This document shows positions 22,401 to 35,271 of a DNA stretch of 64,000 bases, piece after piece. Numbering within the stretch: the stretch's first letter is position 1; each line of letters begins with the position of its first letter. This DNA is from Chionis minor. Lineage: Eukaryota > Chordata > Aves > Charadriiformes > Chionididae. The notes below the pieces were generated by a model, which saw only the letters and a program-made list of their open reading frames with translations, was not told the origin of the DNA and made no database searches. The translations under genes were made by a program, and so were the position numbers. The DNA is taken from the NCBI GenBank assembly GCA_013398295.1, contig VZSF01007313.1, forward strand, positions 65,981-129,980. Direction: 5' to 3'.

Positions 22401-24321
22401 GTCTCCACTGACTGGAAATAGGTGACCCAGCTCCTCCCCACCCAGCACATCAACACACAGACTGTAGATCTCCAAATCAGACAGCAAGGTATGAGCTCTG
22501 AGATCTGCAAGCAGATTGGTCCTTCTACCTAACCACAAACCATCAGTTCTATGGTACACAGACTCAGGCTGCAACTGAAAAGGGCATTTCCACCAGTTTA
22601 AACAAGTCAACAATCCAATGGTTTAACAGAGATGAAATGTCCAGTACAACTGACTACTATGGAACTAGGTTGAGTCCTGAGCAGATGAGTGGTTTTTTCC
22701 AAAAGCTGCTATGGCACACAGCATGACTAAACTTAGTGGCAGATAATGCCAGGTGTTCCACACGTTAGGGCCATACTATTGAACTATTTAAATTAGCCTG
22801 AAGTTGATTAGAGGAGCAAGAAGCAGCTCGCCTCTCAAGGGAAAAGCTTGCACATCAGATACACACCTATGCACCTATAACCAACACTCCAATTTGAAGC
22901 ACGGGCTTCCTTGTTGACTTTCAACTCATGAGGATGTTCCTACCATCTAAATACCAAAGTTTTAGGGTAACCTGAAATGAGGTGGTAACCTGTCAGTGTA
23001 ACCTTAAGTTTATTGATCCAATGATACAGATATTACCTCAGAAAAACTGGAACGCAAAAAGGTTTGTGTCTTTGAAAGACCCAAAAGCGCAGGGACCTTA
23101 TACCACTGGTGTGATTTTGCCGTGAGGAATCAGAGATTACATTATTTGAAAACCATATCTATCCATTCTCACAATTTGAACACATTTGAACAAGTTGAAA
23201 GCCATGAATAAATCTTGAGGAACAAACGTGAACAACCTAGGCCAAAATTGCTTCAAGTTCACTGCAGTAAAGGAATACGTCAGATACCCACACTCGAGCA
23301 ACCCTTCCCTACTCTTTCAGGAAAAGGAATATTCTCATGGAAGCATCAGTTGCTCGACCTTCCCTAACTGGATAAAATTCTTGTCAAGGATAAAGAAAAT
23401 AAGCAAGTGCAGTTTCTAGCTAGCAGCTTATAATTATCACCATTTAAAACACCTTAAAAAGACATAACTGCGGGCTCCATACCAGAGCGAAGTCCCTCAT
23501 ACCACACACAACTGGTGTCAACATATGCTTTGAACACCGAAGGAGATTGTTCCGAAGGGATCAGCCTATCAAAGCATAAGAGGCAGCATCCAATAATCCT
23601 CACAAAAAACTGTAGATTCAGTGGCGATTAGGTTCCTTCCCAGTCAGTTCCAACACACTGTATGTTCTAACACACGCTTGAGGCTCTTCACCTGCTACCA
23701 TATCCAATTTATGACCTCAAGTTCATCACTAAGTCCAACTCAACTTCAGCTCACATGGCATCATCTGCTGGTCCCAGAAGCTTAACAGCACCCTCTGTTT
23801 CCTTAAGGTCTTCCATCACTTGTCCTCCCAAAGGCAGGTGTTGATGGAAATGTGGATAGCTTTCAAAGCCCAAAAGAAGAATGAAATGAGCATCATATCC
23901 CAGAAACGCGTCTTTTTTTTTTAACAGTATGTCAAGAACCCGCTTTCATCAGCATGGTGTACAAGCAGCCCCTCAAACAAGGTGAAAAGGGTTCAGGGAA
24001 GGAGTGAGGGGACTTTGTTTTACCTTCTTTATTGAAATCCCCGTTCAGAGAAATCATGATGTTCTAGACTGTCAAAAGCAACTGCTACAGTCTTGCGCCA
24101 ACCAAAGCAGTAACTCTACCAGAGAAGTATTAATTCTAGCACGTCACACAGGTGCTACCGCGAGACGAGAAGGCAGCAGGACTGAGTATACCCTGTTCTG
24201 CAAGGTCTCAGGTGGCTTCACTCCAATTCTCAACACAGGTACGGCTCCCCTAACAGCACACGGGAGGAATTCAGCTCAGGCACGTTAAGAGTAAAACCTA
24301 AGGGAAGAGTTCCTGAAGAAA

Positions 24322-24352
24322 ATTAAAAGGGCCTAAGAGAGGCCCTTTTAAT
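24322..24352. repeat. Perfect 12-bp hairpin with 7-nt loop
   Basis: The arms attaaaagggcc (24322-24333) and ggcccttttaat (24341-24352) are exact reverse complements around the loop taagaga. The element stands alone, and no transcription unit ends here that would make it a terminator. The stem is too short for a typical microRNA precursor. Confidence 0.9.
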
Positions 24353-26732
24353 CCACATTACAAGTTTATTTCTGATAATACTTAGGATCAGTGCAGCATC
24401 CACAGAAAATTAACACCTTCTGTTTTCTGTAAATTCTAGCAGCGTTGGAAACAAGGAGAGATTCTACCAGTCACCTACCAACCAGCCAGCTGCTGCTCTC
24501 TGCGACGTTCTAACTTTCTGCTTTGTGTGCGTTAACAGAAAGCGATTTTCTAATTCCCCGTATAACTAACAAAACAAAGCGTACACTTTGCTCCTCTCTG
24601 ATGATGTCAAAATATTTCCCAGACACTAGGTTCGTATTACATCACTTTCAGAGCCAGTAAATCAAAGTATAGTGTTTTCAGCACGCTTACCAAAACCCCC
24701 ATTGATCTTCCGGCAAACACAGGAAAACATGGAATCAGCTCTAACCTGCTGCAAAATTGTAGTTGCCTTGAACAAGTGACTGGAATGGGCGAGCACAGCT
24801 ACCAAGAGCACACTCACTGCCAGCCCTGCGCCCGCTCCGCTCCGGCTTCAACCACTGCCTGATGCTCCCAGCGCAGCCACCGCGGGACAGAACGGCATGG
24901 ACGCAGCAGCACTGACCACGGTTTTGTCTCCTCAGTTTTCCAATAGACCTCAGCAACGGAACCACACAGCCAGGTCCCACTCATTACACTCGGCAACGGA
25001 AAGACAGACAGACTTCGGTGCTGCAAAAGCGATTTCAGAAGGACACAACATGTTGTTTCAGCCTGTCTAAAGTAAGAGCAGATTGTGCTGGCTCTGTGTT
25101 TTCTCATTAAAAAAACAGGACAAACCCAACCAAATCAAAAGGAATAGCCGTTTTCAAGTTTCAGCATTTCTACATCAGGATAGCTAATTTACAACACCAG
25201 AACGAAACGCATGATATATTTTTTGAAAAAAAACCCAACCGCAATTTTTTGAAAATGTTTTAAATATTTAAATGTGTTTTATTGTATGCTGATTGCTCAA
25301 ACTGAAGTCCTCAAGGAAGAAACCACACACTGAGTAATGCTTTTTGTATATAGGAATTAGAAAGATACTAGTAATTAATTCTAGTGTAGTCATCTTTCTA
25401 AAATTCATATGCTTTCAGAAACTTTCAAGTGTTGTGTGAAGAGAGACCTTCAGGAACTTGTAATCCAAGGATGCACAAAGAAGAGCTGCACTGAAATGTG
25501 CCGAGATTGTGCACCTGGAATATCCATATCTCAAAAAAAAACCAACCCCAACGAAACCAAAACCTCAACTAATTATTTCAGACACTATACTTTGCCTTAC
25601 CTGCCTACATTTAATTGCTAACAGTATTTGTATAGTGACATAAACCCTGTTCAGGAATAGCTGGTTCTACTTTGCCTTTCAAGAAAACCCTTATTTTGAC
25701 ATAAATTTCATGCCACACAAGTCCTCTCCTGACACATCTACCCTTAATAAATACATTGGTAGCAAACACCCTTTTGCCATAATTTTTTTCTACCTCATCT
25801 TTTTTGTCATTCAGAGGAAAGATGAACTTTGAACAGAAACGCTCTTTCAAAGTTTTTGAATTCTCACTCCTGACATTTAAGATGCCATATGCTTCTGTGT
25901 TGCAACAAACTTGCTTATAATTTTACCCTATCATCCCAATCCAAGAATGCTTTGATTACGGCCTGGCACGTCCTCAAAAAGATATCTAAGCCACTTGGCA
26001 ATACCCTTTCTAATCACTACATAACAGATTATCTCATGTTACTGTGCCATTATGTACAAGATTACCCATTAGTGCTTAAAGCAGCACGCAATTTCACAGA
26101 TACTATGAATCTCTTTAAATGCCAATCATTGTTTTGAACAAGAAGAAATCATGAACTAAATTGGTTGGGGTCCCCCTCCCTGCTCCAGATTCTTCCTAAA
26201 TCAGTCTTTCTGCACTGTGTAATCCTCAAAAGACAGAAAATCTTAATCCCTATTTAAGAGAAAGGGCTATTCCCAAAAAACAGATGTGAATGCAAAGCAA
26301 AGGAGATGAAATCATGGTGACGTGCATTTTCAGCTGTAGGAGAAAAATACAATTACACACCTGCTCTCTCTGATTGCTTCTATATATTGCCTATTTGCTT
26401 AAATTGTAACTCAGTTGACCATTACTAAATTTCTTGCTAAAAGTCACAAAGCTCTCTCAAATACAGCAGGGCTGGATTATTCAAGTTGACTAAATAGCAC
26501 ATACTCTGAGTTTACAGATCTTGGTTTAAGATAATAATAATTATAGTTATTCTCCTAATAATCCCCTTTTTAGTAGGGCAAAGTAAGGTATCTGAGTGAT
26601 ATGGCTAATTGTAAGACTTCTCCTTTCCAACAAATACAGATCTCCGAAGGCTCTACACCACCACCTTCGCAAGTTTTTGAACCTGACTAGTGTCACCCAG
26701 TACCATTTCTGGAAGGCTAATATTGTTCTGCA

Positions 26733-26930
26733 TTACGACGCTGATTAAAAATCAACCTCTCTAAAGGCAGTGCTGTTCCCTGGGAAGAAGGGCTCGAGGT
26801 CTGTGCAACCACCACCGTGTTTCCGACCACAGCCGCTGCCCCAGCTCGCTCTGTGATTTTCACACCACCGTAACTCCTCTTGTACGCAGCCAGCAGCTCC
26901 ATAGCCTCCTCGGCAAACGACTTTAGCACC
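26733..26930 (-). other. Unexplained GC-rich, coding-like island in intron 2
   Basis: On the gene strand a good acceptor context (TTGTCTCTTTGGTTTTATCAG before 26930) precedes about 200 bp that is more GC- and CpG-rich than its surroundings. One frame reads VLKSFAEEAMELLAAYKRSY, then GGVKITERAGAAAVVGNTVV. A second overlapping frame is also open. I recognise neither protein. No strong donor follows (GAGAG|GTTGAT is weak). It could be an alternative exon, an exapted or decayed transposon, or a decayed retrocopy. Confidence 0.25.
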
Positions 26931-27860
26931 TGATAAAACCAAAGAGACAACATGTCCCTTCTCATTGTACTCTGCCATATTTACCAGATTTCAAACTTAA
27001 CGACATTCCCAGATGGAAATGGTAACCCTGAAGTTTACTCAGTTTACTTGTTGCCGTGGCGGTTTGGTTCCTTGGCTGTTTTCTGTTGGTTTTAGTGGTA
27101 AACCTATCAAAGTGTGACAGTACAAAGCCAAGCAATATATCAAAAACAGAGCTTGTCTTCTGCCCTAAAAATCACTTTCTAAGATAAAGTGCAATGAATA
27201 AATATTTAAACTTCCCTCCCGGCCCCAAAGTCATGATAATTCAAAATCACGCATCAGTAAGATGCTGGCTTCTAGTTAAGATATAAAAATCTTCAGACAA
27301 GTGTGAAGTCTTCTGCTGGCTATTCCCTCCCTGCTTGCAAGGGCAAGATTTTGGGGGGGAACTCAAACTATACGAGACTTCAGGGAGAGTTCATGTTCAT
27401 TTCCTCACCACAAAACGTACCACCTAGAAGGGATTATTTCATACAGAACTAGATTTAAAGCCTTAAGTTTTCCCAATACCGTCCTGAGATTAAAAAAAGT
27501 TCAGCACTTGCTGGAAGCAGATCATGCAAGAAGGTAAATGAAGCATCTTTCTGACGTGACACAGTGGGTGAGCAGACTGCTACTTACTCACAAAACTTCA
27601 CACCAGAAACCATTTAGAACAGACTAATCCGCTACTGTCTCGTGGGATGCCCCCAAACAAAACACACAGGCAAAGAATCATGCAGGGGTGTGACCCAGTC
27701 ACCCTGCGTGCAGCCAAAGCCAGCAGGCTTCCTCACGCTTCCGTCCTTTCCAGGGATGTATCTGCAGAGCATTAACAGCATTCCTTAGGAAACTAACCCC
27801 TATCAAAAGGCTGCTCCACAGTGGTCAAACGCTGTCACTAGCGCTGCCATACCAGGCACA

Positions 27861-28376
27861 ATCATGGAATGGTTTAGGTTGGAAGGAACCTTGCAGATCA
27901 TGGAGTCCCAACCCCCCTGCCATAGGCAGGGACACCTCCCACCAGACCAGGTTGCCCAAGGCCACATCCAGCCTGGCCTTAAACACCTCCAGGGATGGCG
28001 CCTCAACAGCCTCTCTGGGCAACCTGTTCCAGTGCCTCACCACCCTCAAAGTCAACCATTTCTTCCTCATGTTTAATGTAAACCTGCCCTCTTCCAGTTT
28101 AAAGCCATTCCCCCTCGTCCTGTCACTACATGCCCTAGGAAAAAGTCCTTCCCCTGCTCTCCTGTAGCCCCTTTAGGTACTGGAAGGCGCAATAAGATCT
28201 CCCCGGAGCCTTCTGTTCTCCAGGCTGAACAGCCCCAACTCTTTCAGCCTCTCCTCATAGGAGAGGTGCTCCAGCCCTCAGACCATCCTCGTGGCTCTCC
28301 TCTGGACACGCTCCAGCAGGTCCATGTCCTTCTTATGTTGGGGACGCCAGAGCTGGATGCAGCACTCCAGGTAGGG
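27861..28376 (-). mobile_element. Young CR1 3' fragment (inverted partner of 32846-33617)
   Basis: Reverse-orientation CR1 with the end of ORF2 (RKKWLTLRVVRHWNRLPREA; VEAPSLEVFKARLDVALGNL) and the 3' UTR. By eye it differs from the copy at 33090-33605 at only about four positions over ~510 bp, including a 1-bp deletion (ggcgca versus ggccgca). 5'-truncated at about 28376. Low divergence implies a recently active subfamily or homogenisation. Confidence 0.93.
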
Positions 28377-31300
28377 CATCTTCACACAGCACACAGCATA
28401 ACCTCTGCCGCAGGGAAGCCATGTCTACTACTCAGGTAGATCCAAGCTGGATCACGTGCATTAACTAAATTTTGGAATGCATTTGAGCGCCTGTCCCGTG
28501 CCAGCTGGCCCATCAGGCATCTCAGAGAATGGCTGTGGCCAGAAAGGGCAGAGCCACTGCAAAAGGTCTCTGAGGTACGTCTAGCTCTTCCCAGAAGAGC
28601 TGGTCATCCTCAGCCCACACTGCACCATGGTACGTGCTGTTCACTGCACTCTCCAGTCCAGGAACTTCTATCATACACCTGGAAATCCCACACAGCTACA
28701 GAACAACTTCAGACTTTCCCCAAGCAGAGTACCTGGAGAACAGAAACAGTCCTCCCCACGGAGAGTACCAGCCAACAGAGGATGATAAGCACAGCTTAGG
28801 CACTTGCTATCAACGCCACTGCAGAAAGGCTCAGCTTAGCTCCTCCAGCAAGCCTTTGCATCTTCCAAATCCCAAGAAAAGAATTCTCCTGCAGATAGTT
28901 CTGTTGGCTGAATGTGACACCAGGAGCCGACACCAGCAGCAGAAAGAAAGAATCCATTAGTGTGCAAAGGAAACTCCATGTTGTGCCTAACTTTAGGCAC
29001 AAAAAAGATGAAACAATTGGACAATTAACAGCAGCTCTACTATTTAAAATCCTGGCACACCTGAAACGTGCTCTCAAGATGGCAAAAGCCTTGTAAAAAT
29101 AGCCAAATTTGGTTTGACTGGGGAAGAAGAGGAGGAAGGTGGCAAATTCCAAATCCCTTAGGAGAGAAAACCTGCCAGGGAAAGACAAGAGCATCTCTAG
29201 ATGGCAACCAGAGACTGAGAATAAACAGTTTGATTATGTAATGGTGAACTATTTAGACCACAACTAACTAAACCTCATAGAACCTCCACCCCAAATGGTA
29301 TTTTTTGCTTCGCTAGATCTCCCTGGAAAAGGTGTTTAGTCCTTTGAAAGTTCTCATATAGAAGGCAATTTAGCGTGGGTATAGCCTAGAGTCTCTTTTG
29401 AGAAAAGCATTAACCAGAATGCTTCTCTGTCTTTCCACTGGTCATTCCAACACCATTAGTCCCAGGCAAGGAGCAGCAGAGGTTCGATATGGTAGGGTTT
29501 ATTTTAGCTTTGCTTTCTAACACACCAAAAAAGCTACATTGAGGCTTTCAGTCCTTTCAGTCAAGCACACGCCTTTGTAATCTTCAGCACCGAATACCAA
29601 AATTATAGCCTGATTTTAGGCTCCAGCGCACTGAAAATTTACTGTACCCTTAACATCCCTGTTGTAACTATGCTGAACACAAGAACTTCTCCTTTTATAT
29701 ACATTTGATACTTCCACTATAAAACTGGGGTTTTTTTCCCCTCTGTATCACACCAAATGCATCAGCATGGACAAACAGAATTCACTGCCTGCAACTTTTA
29801 TTTTTATTCTTCTCAATTAATATTTGGACATCCTAAATAAAACTCATTTAGCATGAAATTAAGAGCTACAGCTTGAATGTTTGGTGAGGTGGTTGTTTTG
29901 GTTTATTTTTTTAAGTAACTAACATTTTACAATATTTCATGTGTTACCACCTCAGTTCCCCACAGACTTCTAGAGCAGCCAAGTTTTCCATTTCTACAAA
30001 TCAGATTCCTGACAGCAAATCATCACACCCAAAAAAGACATTTTCAATGCTATTTGAAAAATTATGTTCAGATCATCTGCTAAGCATTTTCTGTCAAAAG
30101 CAGGAATACCATTCCATTATCCCGGTTTGTATTTCACAGTCCTAACCTCCAAATACCCCTTTCTTCACAAATCCCCACTCCTAAAAATAACAGGAAGTCA
30201 CCCACTTGAGCAATACCCACAAGCGAGAGGCAGTGTCTGGGGGAAAAAAATATAAATAAAAAATTAAAAAGGCATTCACAACATACACAGGCCATTGGAG
30301 AAAGTTACCCTTAATTCCAGCTTCTAATTTTTCAGTTGCTTGGCACTGCAAACTCTTACTATTTTATTTGCATTTACATATATTTCGATGTAGTTGTCGG
30401 AAGAGGAGCCGGAACTCCCAGTGACATTTCTCTCTGCTTTCCAGTATGGCAACTGTAGCAGCGAGACCTGGTTTTTTTCAGAATAAAGAACTTCTCCAGC
30501 TACAATTAGTCCTTACTGTTATTTTGGTAACATTTTGATGACAAGGGTTCCTTTTGGGGATCACCTGCTTTTACATCAGTGTGCTCAGGTATCTCCAAAT
30601 CCGGAAACTTACTTTCTATACTTCAGCACAAACGTGAGTTGTTCTTCTTTAAGAGTCAACACTCATTAACATTTACATTTCTTTTGCAAGTTTCCTCATT
30701 AGATTTCAATTTAGCCTCATGTTACGTCAATACCAGGTTACCTAGTCAGGTAATTCAAAACATTAGCCAGCAAATTCCAATTTTACTAAAGCCTGGAAGC
30801 CCCATAAGCAAATGCAGCAATGAGAAACCAGCTCTGCAAAGACTTACAGATGTTTCTAGCAAAATCCCAGTAGTTTGCAACTTCACCTAATTCCCCTCCA
30901 CCAACCCAATCCACCAATTTCCTTTGTTTTCAGAATGCAAGAAGCAATCCAGATATTTGATAGATACGGAATACCACGTATTTTCACTTAAATACTAAAA
31001 ACAAAAGATCGGTTTAAACCTTGTGAGAGAGTTTTGTTACCATATGAGAGTTCAAATAGGGAAGAACAATACCAGAAAATTTATCCATGTAACTATCTCC
31101 TAATATTCTTCTTATTTAAATTCCTGACCGTAACAGTCCTTGCTATAGCATAACTCTAAATTACCCTCAGTTTCAGTTTTTTCAAGCTTTCGCTAGGCAT
31201 CCATTTTCTCCCATTGTATGAACATTGAGTTACCTTTTCTAAAGCTGAAATAAGAGGAGCTTTTGTGTGCCAATATAACACGTGGGCACTGACAGGAAGA

Positions 31301-31572
31301 TGACTCAGTGCTCCTCCTCACCCTTCCTTTCCCCAGGCACTCCCACCAACCCCACCGCATGCATGTTTGGGAGAAGACAATGGAGTTTTCTACCAGCACA
31401 GCAAGATGAATTTGACCAACAAGGAGTTTTTCTAGCCACCACCAGAGCTGGCAAGAGAAGAGAAAACTGTGCAGCTGGGAACAGATTTCCTGCCTGATGG
31501 TGACAGCAAACAGCCACTAAACCACCTCATACACCTTCCCCCTGTGCCACACCTTCAGGACGTCCAAATTTT

Positions 31573-31720
31573 TATAGAATCATAGAATCACTTGGGTTGG
31601 AAGAGACCTTCGAGATCGAGTCCAACCATAAACCTATGCCAAAACCACCCCTAACCCATGTCCCTCAGCACCATGTCTACCCAGCTTTTAAATACCTCCA
31701 GGGACAGCGATTCCACCACC
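31573..31720 (-). mobile_element. CR1 3' tail fragment
   Basis: Begins with the octamers atagaatcatagaatcactt (reverse of the CR1 end), then ggttggaagagacctt and a 3' UTR about 150 bp long. Its 3' end matches the copy at 53848 rather than the young pair, marking a second CR1 subfamily. Confidence 0.88.
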
Positions 31721-32845
31721 TTATGTTTCCTCATGAAACATCTTTACAGTGAAACCAAATAATTCAATTTTTCAATGTTTTGTTTCCATTAAATCTCTGG
31801 CAAAGAAAAATCTGCTTTACTACAGGGCGACAAGTTCCCAGATACTACCCTCAATACCGCTGATTCCTTACAGGAACCAGGACTTTCAGACACATTCATC
31901 ACATAGGCGCATAAAATCATGCTGATCACTCAACCAAATACACTTCGATCCCATACATATTACATGTAGTTAATATGGAAGCATCCTGAATTACTCCTGC
32001 GTCATAGTTACAGATGTACTTCCAGCATCAGCAAATGGCTTTTTCACCCACCTGGCAGAGATACCTGCCTCTTGGGTTACCTCGGGCTTTAAAGAAGCGG
32101 TTACAATTAGGACAAAAGCAATAATACAGTTAAAAAAAATAAAAGTCACCAGTTCTATCACAGTGATCATTTAAACAGCAATTCAGTGGCTGAACTGCTT
32201 TAAACAAAGCCAACTAAAGCTCAGGGGAGAATACACACAGCCTGAAAAATTATATTCAAGCACAAGAAAGCATTCATATTTCCTCTAGCAGAGAAGCAAA
32301 ACTTTAACACAGTTATGAACTGAATAGACGTTAACGCTGAATTTGTCTAGATCGGCCTTTTTCTTATTTTTCGTTGTTTTTTTCTTTGTTTATGAAGTTA
32401 TCTTTGGAAGAATTCAGCCTCAGTCCAAAACCTAGTGAGTAGGTTCCCCACACCTATGAAACAACACAACCAATGATGGGGAAAAACTGACTCGGTATGC
32501 GCTGAAAGCTGGGACACATCTGAACCCCTGGACTGAAGTTCTTGGTCTCTCCCTCCCACCAAGAGGCAGGCTTCAATCCACAGTAACAGCCAGTTGAGCT
32601 CATCTTTGATTCCACAGCATCCCTGCTGGCCGGAGCATCTGCTCAGCCAGCATATGCAGGAGGCAACGAGATGGAGAGGTACAATGGAAAGGAGGGCAGA
32701 AAGAGCATCCTCCTAACCCCAAGATTTTGTACTGGAAAAAAGAAGTTTAGTTTCTTCAAGGAACTTGGCTTCTTTTTAAAAAAAAAAAAAAAGAAAGAAG
32801 TGTAGGGCAAAAGAGAGATGAAGCTAAGCGACCTCGTGCAGTTCA

Positions 32846-33617
32846 ACAAGGCTAAGTGCAAGGTCCTACACCTGGGTCAGCGCAATCGCAAGCACAAATA
32901 CAGGCTCGGTGAGGAATGGCTGGAGAGCAGCCCTGTGAAGGACCTGGCTGTGCTGATCGACGGGAAGCTCAACGTGAGCCAGCAATGTGCAACCGCAGCC
33001 CAGAGGCCAACCGCATCCTGGGCTGCATCAAGAGGAGTGTGGCCAGCAGGTCAAGGGAGGTGGTTCTGCCCCTCTACTCCACTCTGGTGAGACCCCACCT
33101 GGAGTGCTGCATCCAGCTCTGGAGTCCCCAACATAAGAAGGACATGGACCTGCTGGAGCGTGTCCAGAGGAGAGCCACGAGGATGGTCCGAGGGCTGGAG
33201 CACCTCTCCTATGAGGAGAGGCTGAAAGAGTTGGGGCTGTTCAGCCTGGAGAACAGAAGGCTCCGGGGAGATCTTATTGCGGCCTTCCAGTACCTAAAGG
33301 GGCTACAGGAGAGCAGGGGAAGGACTTTTTCCTAGGGCATGTAGTGACAGGACGAGGGGGAATGGCTTTAAACTGGAAGAGGGCAGGTTTACATTAAACA
33401 TGAGGAAGAAATGGTTGACTTTGAGGGTGGTGAGGCACTGGAACAGGTTGCCCAGAGAGGCTGTTGAGGCGCCATCCCTGGAGGTGTTTAAGGCCAGGCT
33501 GGATGTGGCCTTGGGCAACCTGGTCTGGTGGGAGGTGTCCCTGCCTATGGCAGGGGGGTTGGGACTCCATGATCTGCAAGGTCCCTTCCAACCTAAACCA
33601 TTCTGTGATTCTATGAC
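32846..33617 (+). mobile_element. Young CR1 LINE fragment (ORF2 C-terminus and 3' UTR)
   Basis: The plus strand encodes CR1 ORF2 C-terminal segments such as [40 protein letters not shown] and [20 protein letters not shown], then a frame giving RHWNRLPREAVEAPSLEVFK. It ends in the octamers attctgtgattctatga at 33617. A frameshift near 33005 and a stop around 33333-33340 break the ORF. An A-tract (32779-32792) precedes it. 5'-truncated, so it lacks the endonuclease and the polymerase core; it is dead on its own. Confidence 0.95.
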
Positions 33618-33777
33618 AGCTTTTCAGTGTGTGGCAATATTCTCACTACCTGTGTTTTGGCCTGCAAGACACATGAAATGCAAGGACAGACATTTGAATT
33701 TGGCCTTGGAGGAAGAGAAAGCTTCTGTCTACTTATGAGTTAAGAGCAAAGGTAGACCAGTCCAGAAGAGAAAAAAA

Positions 33778-33850
33778 ACTCAAAAAAACAAAAAACCCAA
33801 CCAACCAAAACAAACCAAAAGAAACCAAGAGAAACCCAAGAACCAACCCG
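33778..33850 (+). repeat. A/C-rich low-complexity tract (aacc/aaac repeats)
   Basis: An imperfect run of aaac, aacc and aaag units about 160 bp downstream of the CR1 end. Probably expanded slippage sequence. Confidence 0.8.
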
Positions 33851-34779
33851 CCAGACATCTACATGGACTGCTAGGTAAGAACTGCAATAGGAAAGTCTCA
33901 GGCAAAACAATTATTCATCAAGAAATTGCTCTAACCCAGTAACTACAACTGCTGTGAGGCACCTGGCGAGCCAGGGATGATCTCCGCAAGCACAAACTTC
34001 TCTTTTACTAGATTTTCTCAAGTCTGTACAGAACTAGTGTCCACCCAGGAATCAATATTGCAATATTTAGAAAAAAAATCTGCATCCTACAGAGAAGTCA
34101 GCCTGCCTGTCTTCCCTCAGTGTACGCGCTGGTTCTAGTTCCTGCAGTATTGTACAAGATCTGACAGCAACTCATGTATTTTTATTTAACAAGTCACAGA
34201 GTAACAGCTAATTCTACCAGCTCCAGTAAACTGTTGGAGGTTGTTCTGGTTTGGGGTTGTTGGGGTTTTTTTTGTGAGTTTTTTGGTTTGTTTGTGGTTT
34301 TGTTTTGGTTTTTTTATTTAAAAAAAGCACTTTTACCCACGGCAACTAAGGCCTCCTTTCTAACTTGTAAGAAAATGTATGGTCTCGCATTTGAGAGGAA
34401 CATTCAAAACACAATGCTACCTTTAATCCAAATTATAAAGGACAATGAGGGGATTAAACACCGGTTTATAAACATCTGCATTACTCTGGATGCGAATTTG
34501 CTTTGGTGCTTCTCTAGGACTAAATGGGAGGTACTGTATATTACAGTTAAATAGGAGTTTATCACTTCATTTTTTTAAATTTTTTGAATTACCAAGTCAG
34601 GGATTTTTTTACCTTTTTTTTTCCCCCCACCCTTAACAGAGATAAAAGCCAGTGATTCACACCCAGAAGATTTGCCATGGCAGCAAAATCACAGCTAATT
34701 ACTTGGGTGCCTGATGCCTTTTTCATTGCCAGCCTCCTCTTCCCTCCCTCGCTACCTTCTCCTGCAACAACCCTGCAAC

Positions 34780-35110
34780 ACCCTTTCCAGAGCCGCGGCA
34801 CCGGCAAGTATTCGAGGACATTTATGCGCTCCAAACAAATGCTCTTCTAGCTGCATCACGCTTGCCGGCATTCCTGTGACTAGCTAAGGGAAAACTTTAG
34901 CCACAAGCTGAATTGTTCGCTTGGCTTTGTTTAGCTTTGAAATGGCCACTGGCTCCAATGGCAGACTCAGCACATCCGCCTCCAGCCCGGCAGTCACCTG
35001 CTCCCAGCCGGCCCATCCGAGCGTGAGGGCGCACGGACATACCGGCACGCTCCTGCGTCCCGCTAAACCCCTGGGCGAGAATCGGGGGCATCTACCGAGT
35101 GGCCCAGCAA
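34780..35110. other. CpG-richer patch in intron 2
   Basis: GC content and CpG count rise above the intron background (for example agccgcggcaccggcaag and ccgagcgtgagggcgcacgg). No repeat family, splice pair or protein was recognised. It may be a regulatory element or a remnant of an old GC-rich insertion. Confidence 0.35.
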
Positions 35111-35250
35111 GAATCAAAGGAGCTGGGCTCTGGATTCACAGCTTTGGACATCAGCTCGGACAATCCTGTATTCCAAGGAAGCATCCAGGCTAGAGACTGA
35201 GAAAAAAAGAATCAGATTGCTTCCAGCTGCTTATACAAAGTAGTATTCAA

Positions 35251-35271
35251 CCCCCAAGTCGCTCTTGGGGG
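35251..35271. repeat. 8-bp perfect hairpin, 5-nt loop
   Basis: cccccaag and cttggggg flank tcgct. Short but GC-rich. No associated transcript end is known from sequence. Confidence 0.8.

Noticed and set aside
24322..24352. Hairpin as a microRNA precursor or terminator
   Set aside because: A 12-bp stem is too short for a pre-miRNA, and rho-independent terminators do not apply in this genome.
24741..25107. Minus-strand 97-codon ORF in a slightly GC-rich patch
   Set aside because: No protein family recognised and no good acceptor/donor pair noticed.
28634..29194. Overlapping 108- and 132-codon ORFs on opposite strands
   Set aside because: No conserved motif, both strands open, no splice context. 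Chance frames.
32916..33335. 139-codon ORF as a host gene
   Set aside because: It is the CR1 ORF2 C-terminus, frameshifted and 5'-truncated.
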